A stretch of 64,000 bases of DNA from Paenibacillus tianjinensis (lineage in GTDB: Bacteria; Bacillota; Bacilli; Paenibacillales; Paenibacillaceae), in NCBI RefSeq assembly GCF_017086365.1, contig NZ_CP070969.1:4526001-4590000 (forward strand). The letters are read 5' to 3'. A program made the position numbers and the translations under genes. The number at the start of each line of letters is the position of its first letter. The stretch's first letter is position 1. The notes beneath the pieces were generated by a model. That model was given only the letters and a program-made list of their open reading frames with translations. It searched no databases and was not told where the DNA came from. This document shows positions 8,601 through 17,433 of this stretch, piece after piece.

Positions 8601-9838
8601 AACTGTTGAGCGGATTTACAGGCAGCCCGAAGCCCGGTGTACCTGCCGAAGCAAGCCGTAATTCGTCCCCTCAGCTTGCTGTATCCGCTCCGGTAGCTTC
8701 AAGTTCAGAACCGCACGGATATCACCGGAACCACCCGGTATCGTCCAGACTCCTATTCAAGCAGAACCTGAACAAGGCCGGATCTGAAAAAGAAACCCGC
8801 CACTACGCCTTCGACCTTAAGTCTGCCGGGGTCCAGTTCGAAGCAGGCGATGCTCTGGGCGTGTGGCCTGCCAACTGCCCGGATCTGGTCCACGAGCTGC
8901 TGCATACGCTGGGCATTAATCCCTCTACTCCGGTGCTTGTCAAAGGACAGGGAGAGATGCCGGTGACCGAAGCGCTGCTCCAACATTTCGAGATTGCCCG
9001 GGTGACACCGGATATGCTCCGTTTCATCCGTGACCGCTCTCAGGATGCCCGGTTAAGCAAGCTGCTAGACAATGAGAACCCGGCGGAGCTCAAGCAATGG
9101 CTGTGGGGCCGCCAGCTGATCGATGTGCTGCAGGAATTTCCGGTTCCCCTCAGCGCACAGGAGCTTATGGAGCAGCTCAAGCCTTTGCAGCCCCGCCTCT
9201 ATTCGATTTCTTCCAGCCCGAAAGCCAGTCCGGACGAGGTTCATATTACCGTTTCCACTGTCCGCTACGAGAGTAACGGCAGCGCCCGCAAGGGAGTATG
9301 CTCCACCTTTCTTGCGGATCTCGCTACCGAGGATACGGACATTCCCATTTTCATTCAAAAGAATGCCCATTTCCGCCCGCCGGCTAATCCCGATGCCCCG
9401 ATGATTATGGTCGGTCCGGGCACAGGCATTGCACCGTTCCGGGGCTTCTTGCAGGAACGCAAAGCAACCGGGGCCAAGGGAAAAAACTGGCTGATCTTCG
9501 GGGAACAGCGGAAGGAAAGTGATTTCTATTTCCGCGAGGAGCTTGAGGATCTTCAAAAGGAAGGCTTCCTGCACCGGCTGGATACGGCCTTTTCCCGCGA
9601 TCAGGCGGACAAAGTTTATGTACAGCACCGTATCCTTGAGCATGGAGCCGAGCTCTGGGCCTGGCTTCAAGAAGGCGCGCATTTCTACGTATGCGGAGAT
9701 GCCCAGCAAATGGCCAAAGAGGTAGATGCCGCGCTGAAGATGGTTATCCAGCAGCACGGCGGCATGACAGCGGATGAAGCGAATCATTATGTAAAAGAAA
9801 TGTCCTTATCCAAGCGGTATGCGCGGGATGTTTATTAA
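5603..9838 (+). CDS. Assimilatory nitrate reductase fused to a CysJ-like NADPH flavoprotein
   Basis: A 1411-residue fusion. Residues 1-720 form a molybdopterin oxidoreductase. Cys10, Cys13, Cys17 and Cys45 bind a [4Fe-4S] cluster (CPYCGVGCG), and the Cys of NSRLCM near residue 138 should ligate molybdenum. After a linker of about 110 residues, a flavodoxin (FMN) domain starts at WASQTGNAEG (about 863). FAD and NADPH domains follow (RLYSISSSP, GPGTGIAPFRGFLQER, the C-terminal SKRYARDVY), as in sulfite reductase flavoprotein CysJ. One polypeptide could therefore pass electrons from NADPH through FAD, FMN and Fe-S to molybdenum and reduce nitrate to nitrite in the cytoplasm. It shares an operon with the upstream transporter. 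No nitrite reductase follows. Confidence 0.92.
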   Translation: MTTDKVKSVCPYCGVGCGIILEVSDNRVVKITGDKEHPANFGRLCTKGSTAAAAITESGRMEYAYSRPSRGAEPVKMEISAAISETAKRLRSILEEHGPDALSVYVSGQMSLEAQYLINKLAKGFIRTPNIESNSRLCMAGAGNGYKLSLGADGPPGSYQDMDQTDLFFVIGANMADCHPILFLRMMDRVKNGAKLIVVDPRRTATAEKADLFMQIRPGTDLALLNGLLHLLVKNGHTDPEFISRFTLGFESMEEFLEDYPPDKVSEITGIPEADIRQAAEWIGEAPEWMSCWTMGLNQSIHGTWHTNAICNLHLATGAICRPGSGPFSLTGQPNAMGGREMGYMGPGLPGQRSLVSEADRSFIEKLWEIPQGTLRTDVSAGTISMFESMITGQIKACWIICTNPVATVPNRRKVIAALEAAELVITQDSFLDTETNRYADILLPGALWAEGEGVMINSERNLTLMQQAVKPPGEAMPDWQLIARVAAEMGYAEAFSYSSSAEVYAEIQQAWNPKTGYDLRGATYERLRETPVQWPSAPDQPNDRNPIRYLNRQGGTAQNEPSDKGSPDLVFPTESGKAVFWARPYMPPAELPDNDYPFVLNSGRLQHQWHTLTKTGKVQKLNKLNPGPFVEIHPEDAEVLGIKDREPVELRSRRGLAVLPAVLSDRVRPGNCFAPFHWNDVFGAQLAVNDVTNDAVDPMSLQPELKFCSVSLVKAAVQPGGERHTPAKDQSPASQPASTETIHPEEAVTMKQLDTLAGLLGIEVPAALNLDSHEQAYLSGFLTSLRTEAGGSASGIPVLPSSAPFEAPTRFFVDGLLAGMFSRVPLTGAEAYARTVTLTESDPSVAAPLPESTAAAKLPVTILWASQTGNAEGAAIDCARKLQQAGYDVRLVNMNQYSVSDLAKNRFALFIASTFGAGDPPDNGESFFQSLQVENAPQLQGLRYAVLAFGDSNYDLFCGFGRNLDNRLTELGAQRLLDCAHCDTDFQEQVDAWTNDISELLSGFTGSPKPGVPAEASRNSSPQLAVSAPVASSSEPHGYHRNHPVSSRLLFKQNLNKAGSEKETRHYAFDLKSAGVQFEAGDALGVWPANCPDLVHELLHTLGINPSTPVLVKGQGEMPVTEALLQHFEIARVTPDMLRFIRDRSQDARLSKLLDNENPAELKQWLWGRQLIDVLQEFPVPLSAQELMEQLKPLQPRLYSISSSPKASPDEVHITVSTVRYESNGSARKGVCSTFLADLATEDTDIPIFIQKNAHFRPPANPDAPMIMVGPGTGIAPFRGFLQERKATGAKGKNWLIFGEQRKESDFYFREELEDLQKEGFLHRLDTAFSRDQADKVYVQHRILEHGAELWAWLQEGAHFYVCGDAQQMAKEVDAALKMVIQQHGGMTADEANHYVKEMSLSKRYARDVY

Positions 9839-9948
9839 GCAGAAAGTGTTAAATCATATGGCAAAAAGATGCATAAAATCGTCCGGCAACGATCAACCTA
9901 CAGGTTAGCGTCCTAACGGCGCTCTAATCACAGGAGGTGATTGTACAA

Positions 9949-10173
9949 ATGGCAAAGCCGGATAACCGTGCAGACAATGTTGAGCATTTACAGCAAAGTA
10001 TTCAGCACACCATGCAAAACCTGCATGAGGCCGAAGACTATTTAAACGAGTTTTCTTCTGAAATCAGCAGCAAAGAACGTGAACAAATCGAGGCAAAGAA
10101 CGAACGACGCAAAGAAAGCATCAAAGGCTTCCGCGAGGAAGTTAAGGACGAAGCCGCGCATTCCGAGGAGTAG
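9949..10173 (+). CDS. tlp: Small acid-soluble spore protein Tlp
   Basis: A 74-residue, charged, helical protein beginning MAKPDNRADNVEHLQ with the pattern of the Tlp family: DNV followed by a leucine-rich amphipathic helix, a mid-protein NxxEAEDY-like stretch and an acidic tail. Tlp is made in the forespore and stored in dormant spores; its exact job is not settled. The ATG at 9949 has AGGAGGTGATT eight bases upstream; an in-frame start at 9937 lies upstream of this site. The gene is monocistronic with a strong terminator at 10180-10224. It marks the organism as a spore former. Confidence 0.88.
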   Translation: MAKPDNRADNVEHLQQSIQHTMQNLHEAEDYLNEFSSEISSKEREQIEAKNERRKESIKGFREEVKDEAAHSEE

Positions 10174-10179
10174 ACAGCT

Positions 10180-10224
10180 AATGGCGATGCCCCCATTTCA
10201 CCGGGGTGCATCGCCATTTGTTTA
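10180..10224 (+). terminator. Terminator after tlp
   Basis: AATGGCGATGC pairs with GCATCGCCATT, with an inner CCCC/GGGG stem, and is followed by TGTTT. It ends the tlp transcript. Confidence 0.85.
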
Positions 10225-10335
10225 ATTCGGCCCTACGCTCATATGGGCTGTTTCTCTATTGCGCTCTACTTGTGCGGGAACTTGTGAACAGCTGGCATGA
10301 TCCCGAAGGAAGCCTGCTTTTTAGCTTATTATCAA

Positions 10336-11094
10336 TTATTTACCTTTGTTCTCCTCAATGTTACCCAGCCTATCCCGCATCTCCGCATAAGCCTCAGGTG
10401 TACCGACATCCTCAATGGCACCCTCCGTAAAATAGGCACGGATCTCCTGGCGGGAGTGCAGCCACTCAGGGAAATAACTCGGCGCATCCGGGTTGCCCCC
10501 TTCGGCGAGATAACGGGAAAACAGCGGCAGCGTTGAACGCTTATAGATATAGAGTGCAAATACACCTATGTTCGTCCGGGGCGACTGCGGCTTTTCTTCC
10601 AAAGAAAGGACACGCATCTCCTCATCCAGCTCAGCCACGCCTACACTGCGGAGCTCCTGGATATTATCTACCGTCCGGACCAGAATACAGTCTTTGTCCA
10701 CCTGATGAAAATAATTCAGATACCCCTCAAGGCCAAAGCCGAGCACATTGTCGCCTGCCAGAACCAGCAGATCCTCCTTGAGGTGTTCCCGTTCAATGAC
10801 AAACTGGATATCACCGACCGCACCTAACCGTGTATCAGGGGAAGATGTGCCGTCATTCAGAATACGGACAGGCTTCGTCCCGCCATAATCAAGATGCCAC
10901 TGCTGAAAAGCGCCGAAGAAGCGCTCATTCGTCACAATCAGAATCTCCGTGATTTCCTTCAGAACCTCCAGCCGGTCCACCAACAGATCCAGAATCGTGC
11001 GGCTTCCTTGAATCGGCAGCAGCGGCTTTGGCGTATCCTTCGTTAACGGATAAAGACGGGTCGCATACCCCGCAGCCAAGATTAATGCTATCAT
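10336..11094 (-). CDS. Sugar-phosphate nucleotidyltransferase family protein
   Basis: A 252-residue NTP transferase with the N-terminal signature MIALILAAGYATRLYPLTKDTPKPLLPI, including the nucleotide-binding GYATRLYP loop and the Lys of KPLLP. The later VLAGDNV and the EEKP motif (LSLEEKPQSP) are typical of glucose-1-phosphate thymidylyl- or uridylyltransferases. It would make an NDP-sugar from a sugar-1-phosphate and NTP. No sugar pathway genes adjoin it, so the sugar and nucleotide are unknown. The ATG at 11094 follows a GGGAG site. It is short for RmlA (about 290 residues), nearer to the stand-alone regulatory or coat-linked family members. Confidence 0.8.
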   Translation of the reverse strand: MIALILAAGYATRLYPLTKDTPKPLLPIQGSRTILDLLVDRLEVLKEITEILIVTNERFFGAFQQWHLDYGGTKPVRILNDGTSSPDTRLGAVGDIQFVIEREHLKEDLLVLAGDNVLGFGLEGYLNYFHQVDKDCILVRTVDNIQELRSVGVAELDEEMRVLSLEEKPQSPRTNIGVFALYIYKRSTLPLFSRYLAEGGNPDAPSYFPEWLHSRQEIRAYFTEGAIEDVGTPEAYAEMRDRLGNIEENKGK

Positions 11095-11179
11095 CCTGTT
11101 CGCTCCCTGCCCTGAATATTTCCCTTAACTATAACCCACAGGGAACATCAAGCCAAGTCTGCTGCTGCACCTTCATAAG

Positions 11180-11935
11180 CTATTTCTTCATCTGAAATCG
11201 CCGGTATCTCATTACTTTTTTGTACATGGACTTATTCTTGAGCTGATTAAAGATGTAGGGATCCGGATTCATATTCACTTCAATAATCCATGGCGTCAGT
11301 GACCGGTCCAATCCGACATCTACGCCAATCTGCACAATCTTCGGATAGGTTTTCTGCATATGAGCTGCCATGCGGACGCCAAGCGTGCTTAGTTCACCCG
11401 TCAGCTGAGTAAGCCTCTGTGCCGGCAGATGGGTACTGAGTAAGGTTTCGATCGCCGTTGGTTTGCCGCCGCTGTGGTAATTCGTAACAATCTTGCGCGG
11501 ATGGCCCAGCCGGCCGATAATTCCGGTAGCTTCCCAGACTCCTTTGGGACTTAACTGCACCATTACCCGGATATCGAAACGGCGGCGGTTATGCTTCAGC
11601 AGGTGAATCCCTTTTTGAATCAGATACCTTCTGCCGCCTGTCTTCTTCGCCAGACTTTGATGAAAGGAATCAAAGGTGTCGAAATGGCGGACCGTTTCTT
11701 CATATTGGTAGGTGAAGCCCCCCCGTTCCCCCCGCTCCGCGCGGATTACGCCATTCCCGTAGGTTCCCCTTTCGGGCTTGACGTAGATCATTCCATAGCT
11801 GTAGATCATCTGCTCCAGATTGCGTCTGGTAAATCTCCGGGTATCCGGGATATAGGGTCTGATGGAAGCACTCTGAAGCAGCAGCTTCGTTTTTAGCCAT
11901 TTGCTCTGCAATGAAACAGCTTTTCTTGCCTTCAC
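11180..11935 (-). CDS. YheC/YheD family ATP-grasp protein (spore coat-associated)
   Basis: A 251-residue protein with features of the YheC/D ATP-grasp family: the early lysine-rich strand MIYVKPERGTYGNGVIRAER, the DIRVMVQ strand, and the metal-binding IGVDVGLDR followed by WIIEVNMNPDP. Bacillus YheC and YheD are coat-associated proteins; the ligated substrates are unknown. The start is a GTG at 11935 following AGGAGAG. It lies upstream of the nucleotidyltransferase in the same direction, with an 85-bp gap, and opposite to the glycosyltransferase-like gene at 12144. Together they suggest a small spore-envelope locus. Confidence 0.8.
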   Translation of the reverse strand: MKARKAVSLQSKWLKTKLLLQSASIRPYIPDTRRFTRRNLEQMIYSYGMIYVKPERGTYGNGVIRAERGERGGFTYQYEETVRHFDTFDSFHQSLAKKTGGRRYLIQKGIHLLKHNRRRFDIRVMVQLSPKGVWEATGIIGRLGHPRKIVTNYHSGGKPTAIETLLSTHLPAQRLTQLTGELSTLGVRMAAHMQKTYPKIVQIGVDVGLDRSLTPWIIEVNMNPDPYIFNQLKNKSMYKKVMRYRRFQMKK

Positions 11936-12143
11936 ACCTGCACTCTCCTGTCCGAAAAGGGTTACCCTTTTCCTGATTTACAAAGTCAGTGCATCCTATG
12001 CAGAATCAGGCGAGGCGGAATGAACCATCTGTCCCGTCCGGGAATATTAAGTTTCAGCTTTCCTTTGCCCGGTCATCCCATGAGGCTCAGGCATATTCTA
12101 GTGCAGACGCGCAAGTGTCAATTTGTGCACGGAGATGAACCTA

Positions 12144-12959
12144 ATGTCTACAACCTCAGCAGGCTCACACGTTAGCGGCCCTTCTATAGACGTACTAATC
12201 CCGGCCATTGAAAAGGATCTGGCCACCCTTCCCTATGTGATCGACAGTCTTCGCCGCTATGTACGCCACCCCATCAGCCACATCTATATCGTCTCACCCG
12301 GCAGCAGCAGAATCAGGGAAATGTGCTCTCGCAAAGGCTGTATTTTCGTCGATGAGACTACCGTTCTGCCGTTTACCAAAAAGGACATCCGTTATTCCTC
12401 CTCCCGCTGGAACCGTTCCGGGTGGCTGTATCAGCAGCTGCTTAAGCTGAATGGGGATCATATCTGCCGGGAAAATTATTTTTTGGTTATCGATGCCGAT
12501 ACGGTGCTGATTCGCCCCCACCGGTTCCGTTCAGAGGGTAAAACCGTCTTTTACTGCCGCAATTGGAGCCAGCCGGAATATTTCCGCACTTACCGGAAGC
12601 TGATGGGAACCGCCGCACCTTCTCCCAAATCCTTTGTGACGCATTATATGCTGTTTGAGAAATCTAAGCTTACCGCTTTAAAAAGAACCATTGAAGCCCG
12701 TCATGGAATGCCTTGGCATGCCGCCATTCTCCGCAGTATCGACAGGAAAAAGCAGTTCGGCTTTTCCGAATTTGAAACGTACGCCAATTATGTGTACAGC
12801 GGTAACCGTGCCTCGGTTCTGCTCAGAAATGCAAATAATAAAGCGCTAAAAACCTCAGCATCCGCCGTAGGAACCAAACAACGCCGGAAGCTGGCGCGTA
12901 CCTACCGGTCCATTTCATTCCATCAGCGTAAGGGATACTCCATTCCAGCCAAGCATTAA
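12144..12959 (+). CDS. DUF6492-type glycosyltransferase-like protein
   Basis: A 271-residue protein resembling a nucleotide-sugar transferase fold: a first strand IDVLIPAIEKDLATLPYVIDSL, a second strand ISHIYIVSP, and a DxD-like motif in ENYFLVIDADTVLIRP. Proteins with this arrangement are annotated as DUF6492 and have no proven activity. The ATG at 12144 is preferred because GGAG lies eight bases upstream; earlier in-frame TTG and ATG codons overlap that site. It is divergent from the YheC/D-type gene, so a role in spore or cell-surface glycan decoration is a reasonable guess only. Confidence 0.65.
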   Translation: MSTTSAGSHVSGPSIDVLIPAIEKDLATLPYVIDSLRRYVRHPISHIYIVSPGSSRIREMCSRKGCIFVDETTVLPFTKKDIRYSSSRWNRSGWLYQQLLKLNGDHICRENYFLVIDADTVLIRPHRFRSEGKTVFYCRNWSQPEYFRTYRKLMGTAAPSPKSFVTHYMLFEKSKLTALKRTIEARHGMPWHAAILRSIDRKKQFGFSEFETYANYVYSGNRASVLLRNANNKALKTSASAVGTKQRRKLARTYRSISFHQRKGYSIPAKH

Positions 12960-13058
12960 GAAAGTAGAGCGCTTTGCCTGCCACTCTTCTCTTCGGCGGT
13001 TCCGGTAAGCGGTGTGCCCGCTGCCGGGCCGAATCCGCTCAACAAGGTACTGAAGTCA

Positions 13059-13125
13059 TTGACAAAAAATTGAAAAACCCCGTAGATTAAAGTAAACTAA
13101 TAGTGTAATCAACTGCACTTAAGTG
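13059..13125 (+). promoter_or_regulatory. Promoter and palindrome before the TetR/nitroreductase pair
   Basis: TTGACA (13059-13064) and TAGATT (13083-13088) form a likely promoter with 18-bp spacing. The perfect palindrome CACTTAAGTG (13116-13125) lies between it and the start codon and is a candidate operator for the TetR protein encoded next. Confidence 0.5.
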
Positions 13126-13143
13126 AATTTTACGGAGGGATCT

Positions 13144-13800
13144 ATGTTGGGAAGCGCAGAACGAAGAAGCAGAGAGATGGAGCTTCGCAGGAAGGACATC
13201 ATAGAAGCCGCAGAGCATGTATTTTTTGAAAAGGGCTATGAACGCTCTACTATGGATGATGTGGCCAAGCAGGCCGAATTCAGCAAAAGAACTCTGTACG
13301 CTTACTTTAACAGCAAGGAGCAGATTTATTTTGAAATTATGATCAGGGGGTACCGGCGCTTAATCGGCCTCTTACAAGACAAGCTTCAGGGGAACAACTC
13401 CTTTAGCGCAATGGAAGCACTCTGGGAGATTACCTCGGTTTACTATGAGTTTTCCTGCGGGGAGCCGCATTATTTTCAGGCCATTATTGAATATGAGAAC
13501 AGCCTGGTTGATTTTCAGAACGGGATACCCGATGAGTCCAGGGACGAATGTTATGCGCTCGGGGAAGAAGCTCTGCAATTCGTGAAAACTGCACTGCAAA
13601 AAGGTGTGGAGGACGGCAGCATTCGTGCGGATCTGCCGGTGGATCAAGCCACAATGACCTTATGGGCCAGTATGCTTGGCATATTCAGCACGGTAAGGAC
13701 CAAGAAGCATTACCTTGAGCGCTACTATAAAATCGGTCCCGGTGAATTCATCCAGGAATCGTTCCACCTGCTGCTCCGTTTCCTGGAACCGGCTCAATAA
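13144..13800 (+). CDS. TetR family transcriptional regulator
   Basis: A 218-residue regulator with a typical N-terminal helix-turn-helix: ELRRKDIIEAAEHVFFEKGY, then STMDDVAKQAEFSKRTLYAYFNSKEQIYFE, followed by an all-helical ligand domain. The ATG at 13144 has GGAGGG five bases upstream. It is 21 bp from the nitroreductase-like gene and should be cotranscribed with it. The palindrome at 13116-13125 suggests autoregulation. The ligand is unknown; a redox-active or xenobiotic compound would fit the partner gene. Confidence 0.88.
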   Translation: MLGSAERRSREMELRRKDIIEAAEHVFFEKGYERSTMDDVAKQAEFSKRTLYAYFNSKEQIYFEIMIRGYRRLIGLLQDKLQGNNSFSAMEALWEITSVYYEFSCGEPHYFQAIIEYENSLVDFQNGIPDESRDECYALGEEALQFVKTALQKGVEDGSIRADLPVDQATMTLWASMLGIFSTVRTKKHYLERYYKIGPGEFIQESFHLLLRFLEPAQ

Positions 13801-13821
13801 TCGCGTTAAAGGAGAATAGAT

Positions 13822-15027
13822 ATGAAGAAAGCGGTGAAGAAATCTGTGAGTCTTGTTCTAATAAGTCTATCCGCCTTAGTGCTTCTTATCGTTGGCATTT
13901 TATTCTACATAAGCGGTGTTCTTCAGAAACCAGCCTATCTTGAACCGTGGAATACGACCTATGCTGCACAATTCGGCGATCCGCGGATCCGCCTGGCTGC
14001 ACACGGCCTGCTTGCCGCAAGCGGACATAATATGCAGCCCTGGAGAATCGCGCTAAGCGGCAGTGAGCCGATGAGCTTGTACCTCTACGCAGACAGCAGT
14101 CGGATGAGCAAGGAGGCTGATCCGCTTGCACGGCAGATGATGATCTCCCAGGGAACCTTCCTGGACTATATCGATGTAGCCGGCCAAAAGCTGGGATATG
14201 CGGTTGGCTTAGACCTATTTCCCATGGGTCAATATAATGAGCAGACGCTCGCACAAAGTATGGATACTTACCCCGTTGCAAAACTAACGCTGCGAAAGCG
14301 CCCGCCCCAAGACACCCCGTTATATGATGACCTATTTCTCCCCGATACTAACCGGATGGCGTATTCGCCAGTTCCATTAACCAGGCAACAGATTGAACAG
14401 CTGGAAGCTGTCAGTGATGACAGCGGCGTGTCCATCCGCATTGTTCAGGACAAGGCTAACCTGGATAAGCTGGGCCATTATGCCATGCAGGGGGCTGCCA
14501 TCGAGGCAGCGGCAGCATCTGTAGCCAAAGAATCCGAGGACATCTTCCGTGCGAATGAGCGCGAGAAAAATCAATACCGTTACGGGTTCTCCGTAGAGGG
14601 CCAAGGCACTACCGGCTTCATGAAACATATCATGCAGGGACTCGTCACCCTCTTCCCGTCCATGAACAGCGGAAAAGCTGCGGAGGACCGGCTGATCCAG
14701 TCTGTTCAGACAGCGGTGGACAGCACGCCGGCCTATGCCCTAATCCTAACCAAAGACAACAGCCGTGACAGTCAGGTACGAAGCGGAATCGTATACAGCC
14801 GGCTGATTCTGGAGGCACATCAGCTGGGGCTGGCCATGCAGCCGCTCAGCCAGGTACTGGAGGAATATCTGCAGATGCAGGAGCCTTACCGGGCCATTCA
14901 CCGGGAATACGCCCCAGGTGGCGGTACAATCCAGATGCTGGTGCGCTTGGGCCAGCCTATTAAAGAGGCTCCGCTCAGCATGCGCCGTGAGGTAACGGAG
15001 CTGCTTATCCCCGCTGATGCCAAGTAA
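13822..15027 (+). CDS. Membrane-anchored Acg-like nitroreductase family protein
   Basis: A 401-residue protein with an N-terminal membrane segment (about 8-32) followed by a nitroreductase-like domain. AAHGLLAASGHNMQPWRIAL resembles the FMN-contacting N-terminal motif of Acg-type nitroreductases, and the C-terminal half has LEAHQLGLAMQPLSQV. Acg-family proteins bind FMN but may store rather than turn it over. The predicted topology puts the domain outside or at the membrane. It is paired with the TetR gene 21 bp upstream. Array B of the 51-bp repeats begins about 50 bp after its stop codon. Confidence 0.75.
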   Translation: MKKAVKKSVSLVLISLSALVLLIVGILFYISGVLQKPAYLEPWNTTYAAQFGDPRIRLAAHGLLAASGHNMQPWRIALSGSEPMSLYLYADSSRMSKEADPLARQMMISQGTFLDYIDVAGQKLGYAVGLDLFPMGQYNEQTLAQSMDTYPVAKLTLRKRPPQDTPLYDDLFLPDTNRMAYSPVPLTRQQIEQLEAVSDDSGVSIRIVQDKANLDKLGHYAMQGAAIEAAAASVAKESEDIFRANEREKNQYRYGFSVEGQGTTGFMKHIMQGLVTLFPSMNSGKAAEDRLIQSVQTAVDSTPAYALILTKDNSRDSQVRSGIVYSRLILEAHQLGLAMQPLSQVLEEYLQMQEPYRAIHREYAPGGGTIQMLVRLGQPIKEAPLSMRREVTELLIPADAK

Positions 15028-15077
15028 GAACCGGTAACATTTTGAATTAGCTTACGGAACCGAGGATGTGGTTCCGG

Positions 15078-15300
15078 CTTCTGGACCGCGCGGAGCGAAA
15101 TCAGAGGGATTTTTACCTCTGATTCCTGCTTCTGGGGCGCGCGGGGCAAAATACAGAGGGATTTTTACCTCTGATTCCTGCTTCTGGGGCGCGCGGGGCG
15201 AAATCAGAGGGATTTTTACCTCTGATTCCGGCTTCTGGGGCGCGCAGGGCGAAATCAGAGGGATTTTTACCTCTGTTTCCGTCTCCTGGACCGCGCGGGA
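15078..15300 (+). repeat. 51-bp tandem hairpin array B
   Basis: Four hairpin cores at about 15099, 15151, 15202 and 15253 have perfect arms AATCAGAGG and CCTCTGATT around a GATTTTTA loop (the last has CCTCTGTTT). They are separated by a spacer rich in GGGGCGCGC. The second unit has one extra base in its left arm region. Relative to array A the arms carry a paired A-T to G-C change, so the hairpin is kept. The array fills the gap between the nitroreductase-like gene and the convergent antiporter gene. Confidence 0.9.
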
Positions 15301-15306
15301 CTTCCG

Positions 15307-17295
15307 CTAAACCGCTTCTTCCCGCAGATCATGCTCCATGAAGAGGATGTCGCGCTTCATTTCCTTCATGCCCTGTCTGGAGATTCGTCCGGTCTCGAAC
15401 ATGGCCTGAAGGTTGTCCCGCTCCAGCTGAATTCCGGCCCGGGCCAGCTCCTGCAATGACAGATCGTAATCCTCGCGGGTGCCAGTACCTGATTGATTTC
15501 TGTTCAGACGAAGCAACATCCGTTCATATTGCAGAATGAATGCACTGACCGTTTCCATCTCAGGCTTTCCCTCCGCAAGGAGCGCGTTTAGCTGTTTGAG
15601 TACATAAGAAATGTTTTGAATTCTGAGTCTGGTCCGTTCGGCTCGTCTTTCGCGGAAGCTTAGGCGGGCCTGCTGCAGGATGCCAACCACATCATCCCAT
15701 TGCTTAACAGGGAACAACTCTCTTTTATACCGGGCATCCTTCGTACTCATATACAGCATCTGGTTAATTCTTCTCAAATACCGGTAGCCGGTATAAGGAT
15801 CGACTTCTTTCCGCTCCAGCGCAAGCAGCGTGTTCTCCCGTTCCCATTGCAGGACCGACAGGCCCAGGGCACGCTGCATGTTATCACTTCTGTCGTCCTT
15901 CCGGAGCGTGCGGATTCTGGAGGTATACGTATTGATGAGCTGAACGGCAGCCAGCCGGTTCTGGTCTGTGGTCAGATCGTTTAAGCCGGCAACCACATTT
16001 CTCAGAATCTCAATTTTGGCCTGTACCTCCTCTTCTTCCTGCGCCGTTGCCGGCTCTTTCCCGAGCAGCAGCGGCAGCAGATAATTGGAGGCCAGCAGTG
16101 TCCACAAAATCACGCCGGACGCCAGGAAGATGATGAGATCCCTCGATGGAAAGGCAGTTCCATCATTAAGATAAAACGGCAATGACAACGTACTCGCCAG
16201 TGTGATCGTTCCCCGGACGCCCGACAGGCAGAGGATCAGCGCCTTTTTGAATCTGCCCTTCCCCGAGCTGCGTTCTCCGCCGTCCTCCGGGACATCTATT
16301 AGAAGTACCCAAATCAGCCGCAGCCCGAGTACGGCTGCTGTCAACAATAGAGTGTACATCACGACTTTGAAATTCCCGATTTCCGGGCTGTTCCAAATCG
16401 TCTGAATAATCTCCGGCAGCTGTGTGCCGAGCAGCAGGAAGACCAGGCCGTTCAGTACAAAGATGATAACGGACCAGGTGCTTTTGGAGACAACCCGCAG
16501 CTTGGCTACCTCGGGATTCATTTTCTTATAGCTGAAAGAATGGGCAATCCCTGCAGCGACTACGGCAAGAATGCCGTTGACCCCCAGTTCTTCTGCCGCC
16601 ATAAATATCATAAAGGGTGTCAGAATCTCAATCAGCATATGGAGTGTAACGTTCTCCATGCCGAGTCTGCGCAGCCATTTTACCACTCCATATTTCACCA
16701 GTGTGAGCAGAAGACCCAGGGCCACCCCGCCAAGTGAGATGGAAATAAAGCTGAGCCCGGCGGACTTGAAGGAGAACATTCCGGTAACCATAGCGGCTGC
16801 GGCAAATTGAAAGGATACCAGACCCGATGCATCATTAATCAAAGATTCTCCTTCGAGGATCTGCATCGTCCGGTGAGGGATTTTGACCTTCTGCTCCAGC
16901 GCACCCACGGCCACAGCATCCGTAGGCGCCAGGGCTGCCGCCAGCGCAAAGGACGCCGCCAGCGGGATCACCGGAAGCAGAGCGTGTACAAAATACCCCA
17001 CAGCACCGACCGTTAGGAACACGAGACCCAACGCCAGCAAAAGAATGGGCTTCTTCAGCTTCCAAAGCGCCTCTTTATCCGCGTGCCTTCCGTCATTGAA
17101 CAGCAGCGGTGCAATGAACAGCAGCAGAAACAGCTCCGGGTTTAATATCACTTCATAATGCAGGGGCAGCCAGGTGATCGCCATTCCGAGCGCGATTTGG
17201 ATAATCGGCACAGAGACCGACGGAATAAACCGGTTCACCAGATTGGATACCGCCAGCGCTGCCAGCATGAGTAAAATATATTCAAACAATTCCAA
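15307..17295 (-). CDS. CPA1 family Na+/H+ antiporter
   Basis: A protein of about 662 residues. The first 400 or so form about 12 membrane segments with CPA1 hallmarks: ALAPTDAVAVGAL and GESLINDASGLV, the latter holding the ion-binding Asp. A long cytoplasmic tail rich in Arg and Glu follows. It should exchange cytoplasmic Na+ (or K+) for external protons. The TTG at 17295 is chosen because GGAGG lies ten bases upstream and gives MELFEYILLM, the usual start of these proteins; an in-frame ATG exists at 17331. It is monocistronic and converges on array B. Confidence 0.88.
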   Translation of the reverse strand: MELFEYILLMLAALAVSNLVNRFIPSVSVPIIQIALGMAITWLPLHYEVILNPELFLLLFIAPLLFNDGRHADKEALWKLKKPILLLALGLVFLTVGAVGYFVHALLPVIPLAASFALAAALAPTDAVAVGALEQKVKIPHRTMQILEGESLINDASGLVSFQFAAAAMVTGMFSFKSAGLSFISISLGGVALGLLLTLVKYGVVKWLRRLGMENVTLHMLIEILTPFMIFMAAEELGVNGILAVVAAGIAHSFSYKKMNPEVAKLRVVSKSTWSVIIFVLNGLVFLLLGTQLPEIIQTIWNSPEIGNFKVVMYTLLLTAAVLGLRLIWVLLIDVPEDGGERSSGKGRFKKALILCLSGVRGTITLASTLSLPFYLNDGTAFPSRDLIIFLASGVILWTLLASNYLLPLLLGKEPATAQEEEEVQAKIEILRNVVAGLNDLTTDQNRLAAVQLINTYTSRIRTLRKDDRSDNMQRALGLSVLQWERENTLLALERKEVDPYTGYRYLRRINQMLYMSTKDARYKRELFPVKQWDDVVGILQQARLSFRERRAERTRLRIQNISYVLKQLNALLAEGKPEMETVSAFILQYERMLLRLNRNQSGTGTREDYDLSLQELARAGIQLERDNLQAMFETGRISRQGMKEMKRDILFMEHDLREEAV

Positions 17296-17433
17296 AGGTT
17301 GATTACCTCCATCTCTGTAGTCGGACATCATGTAGTGTAATCTATGAATTCAAACGGAATGTAAATACGCCACATCCTTATTTTTTATCGGGAATCACTA
17401 AATTCTTCATTAACTTACTTGATTCTAAACTCC

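Noticed and set aside
9065..9787. A 240-residue open frame opposite the nitrate reductase flavoprotein domain
   Set aside because: Antisense shadow; the plus-strand protein has clear motifs throughout.
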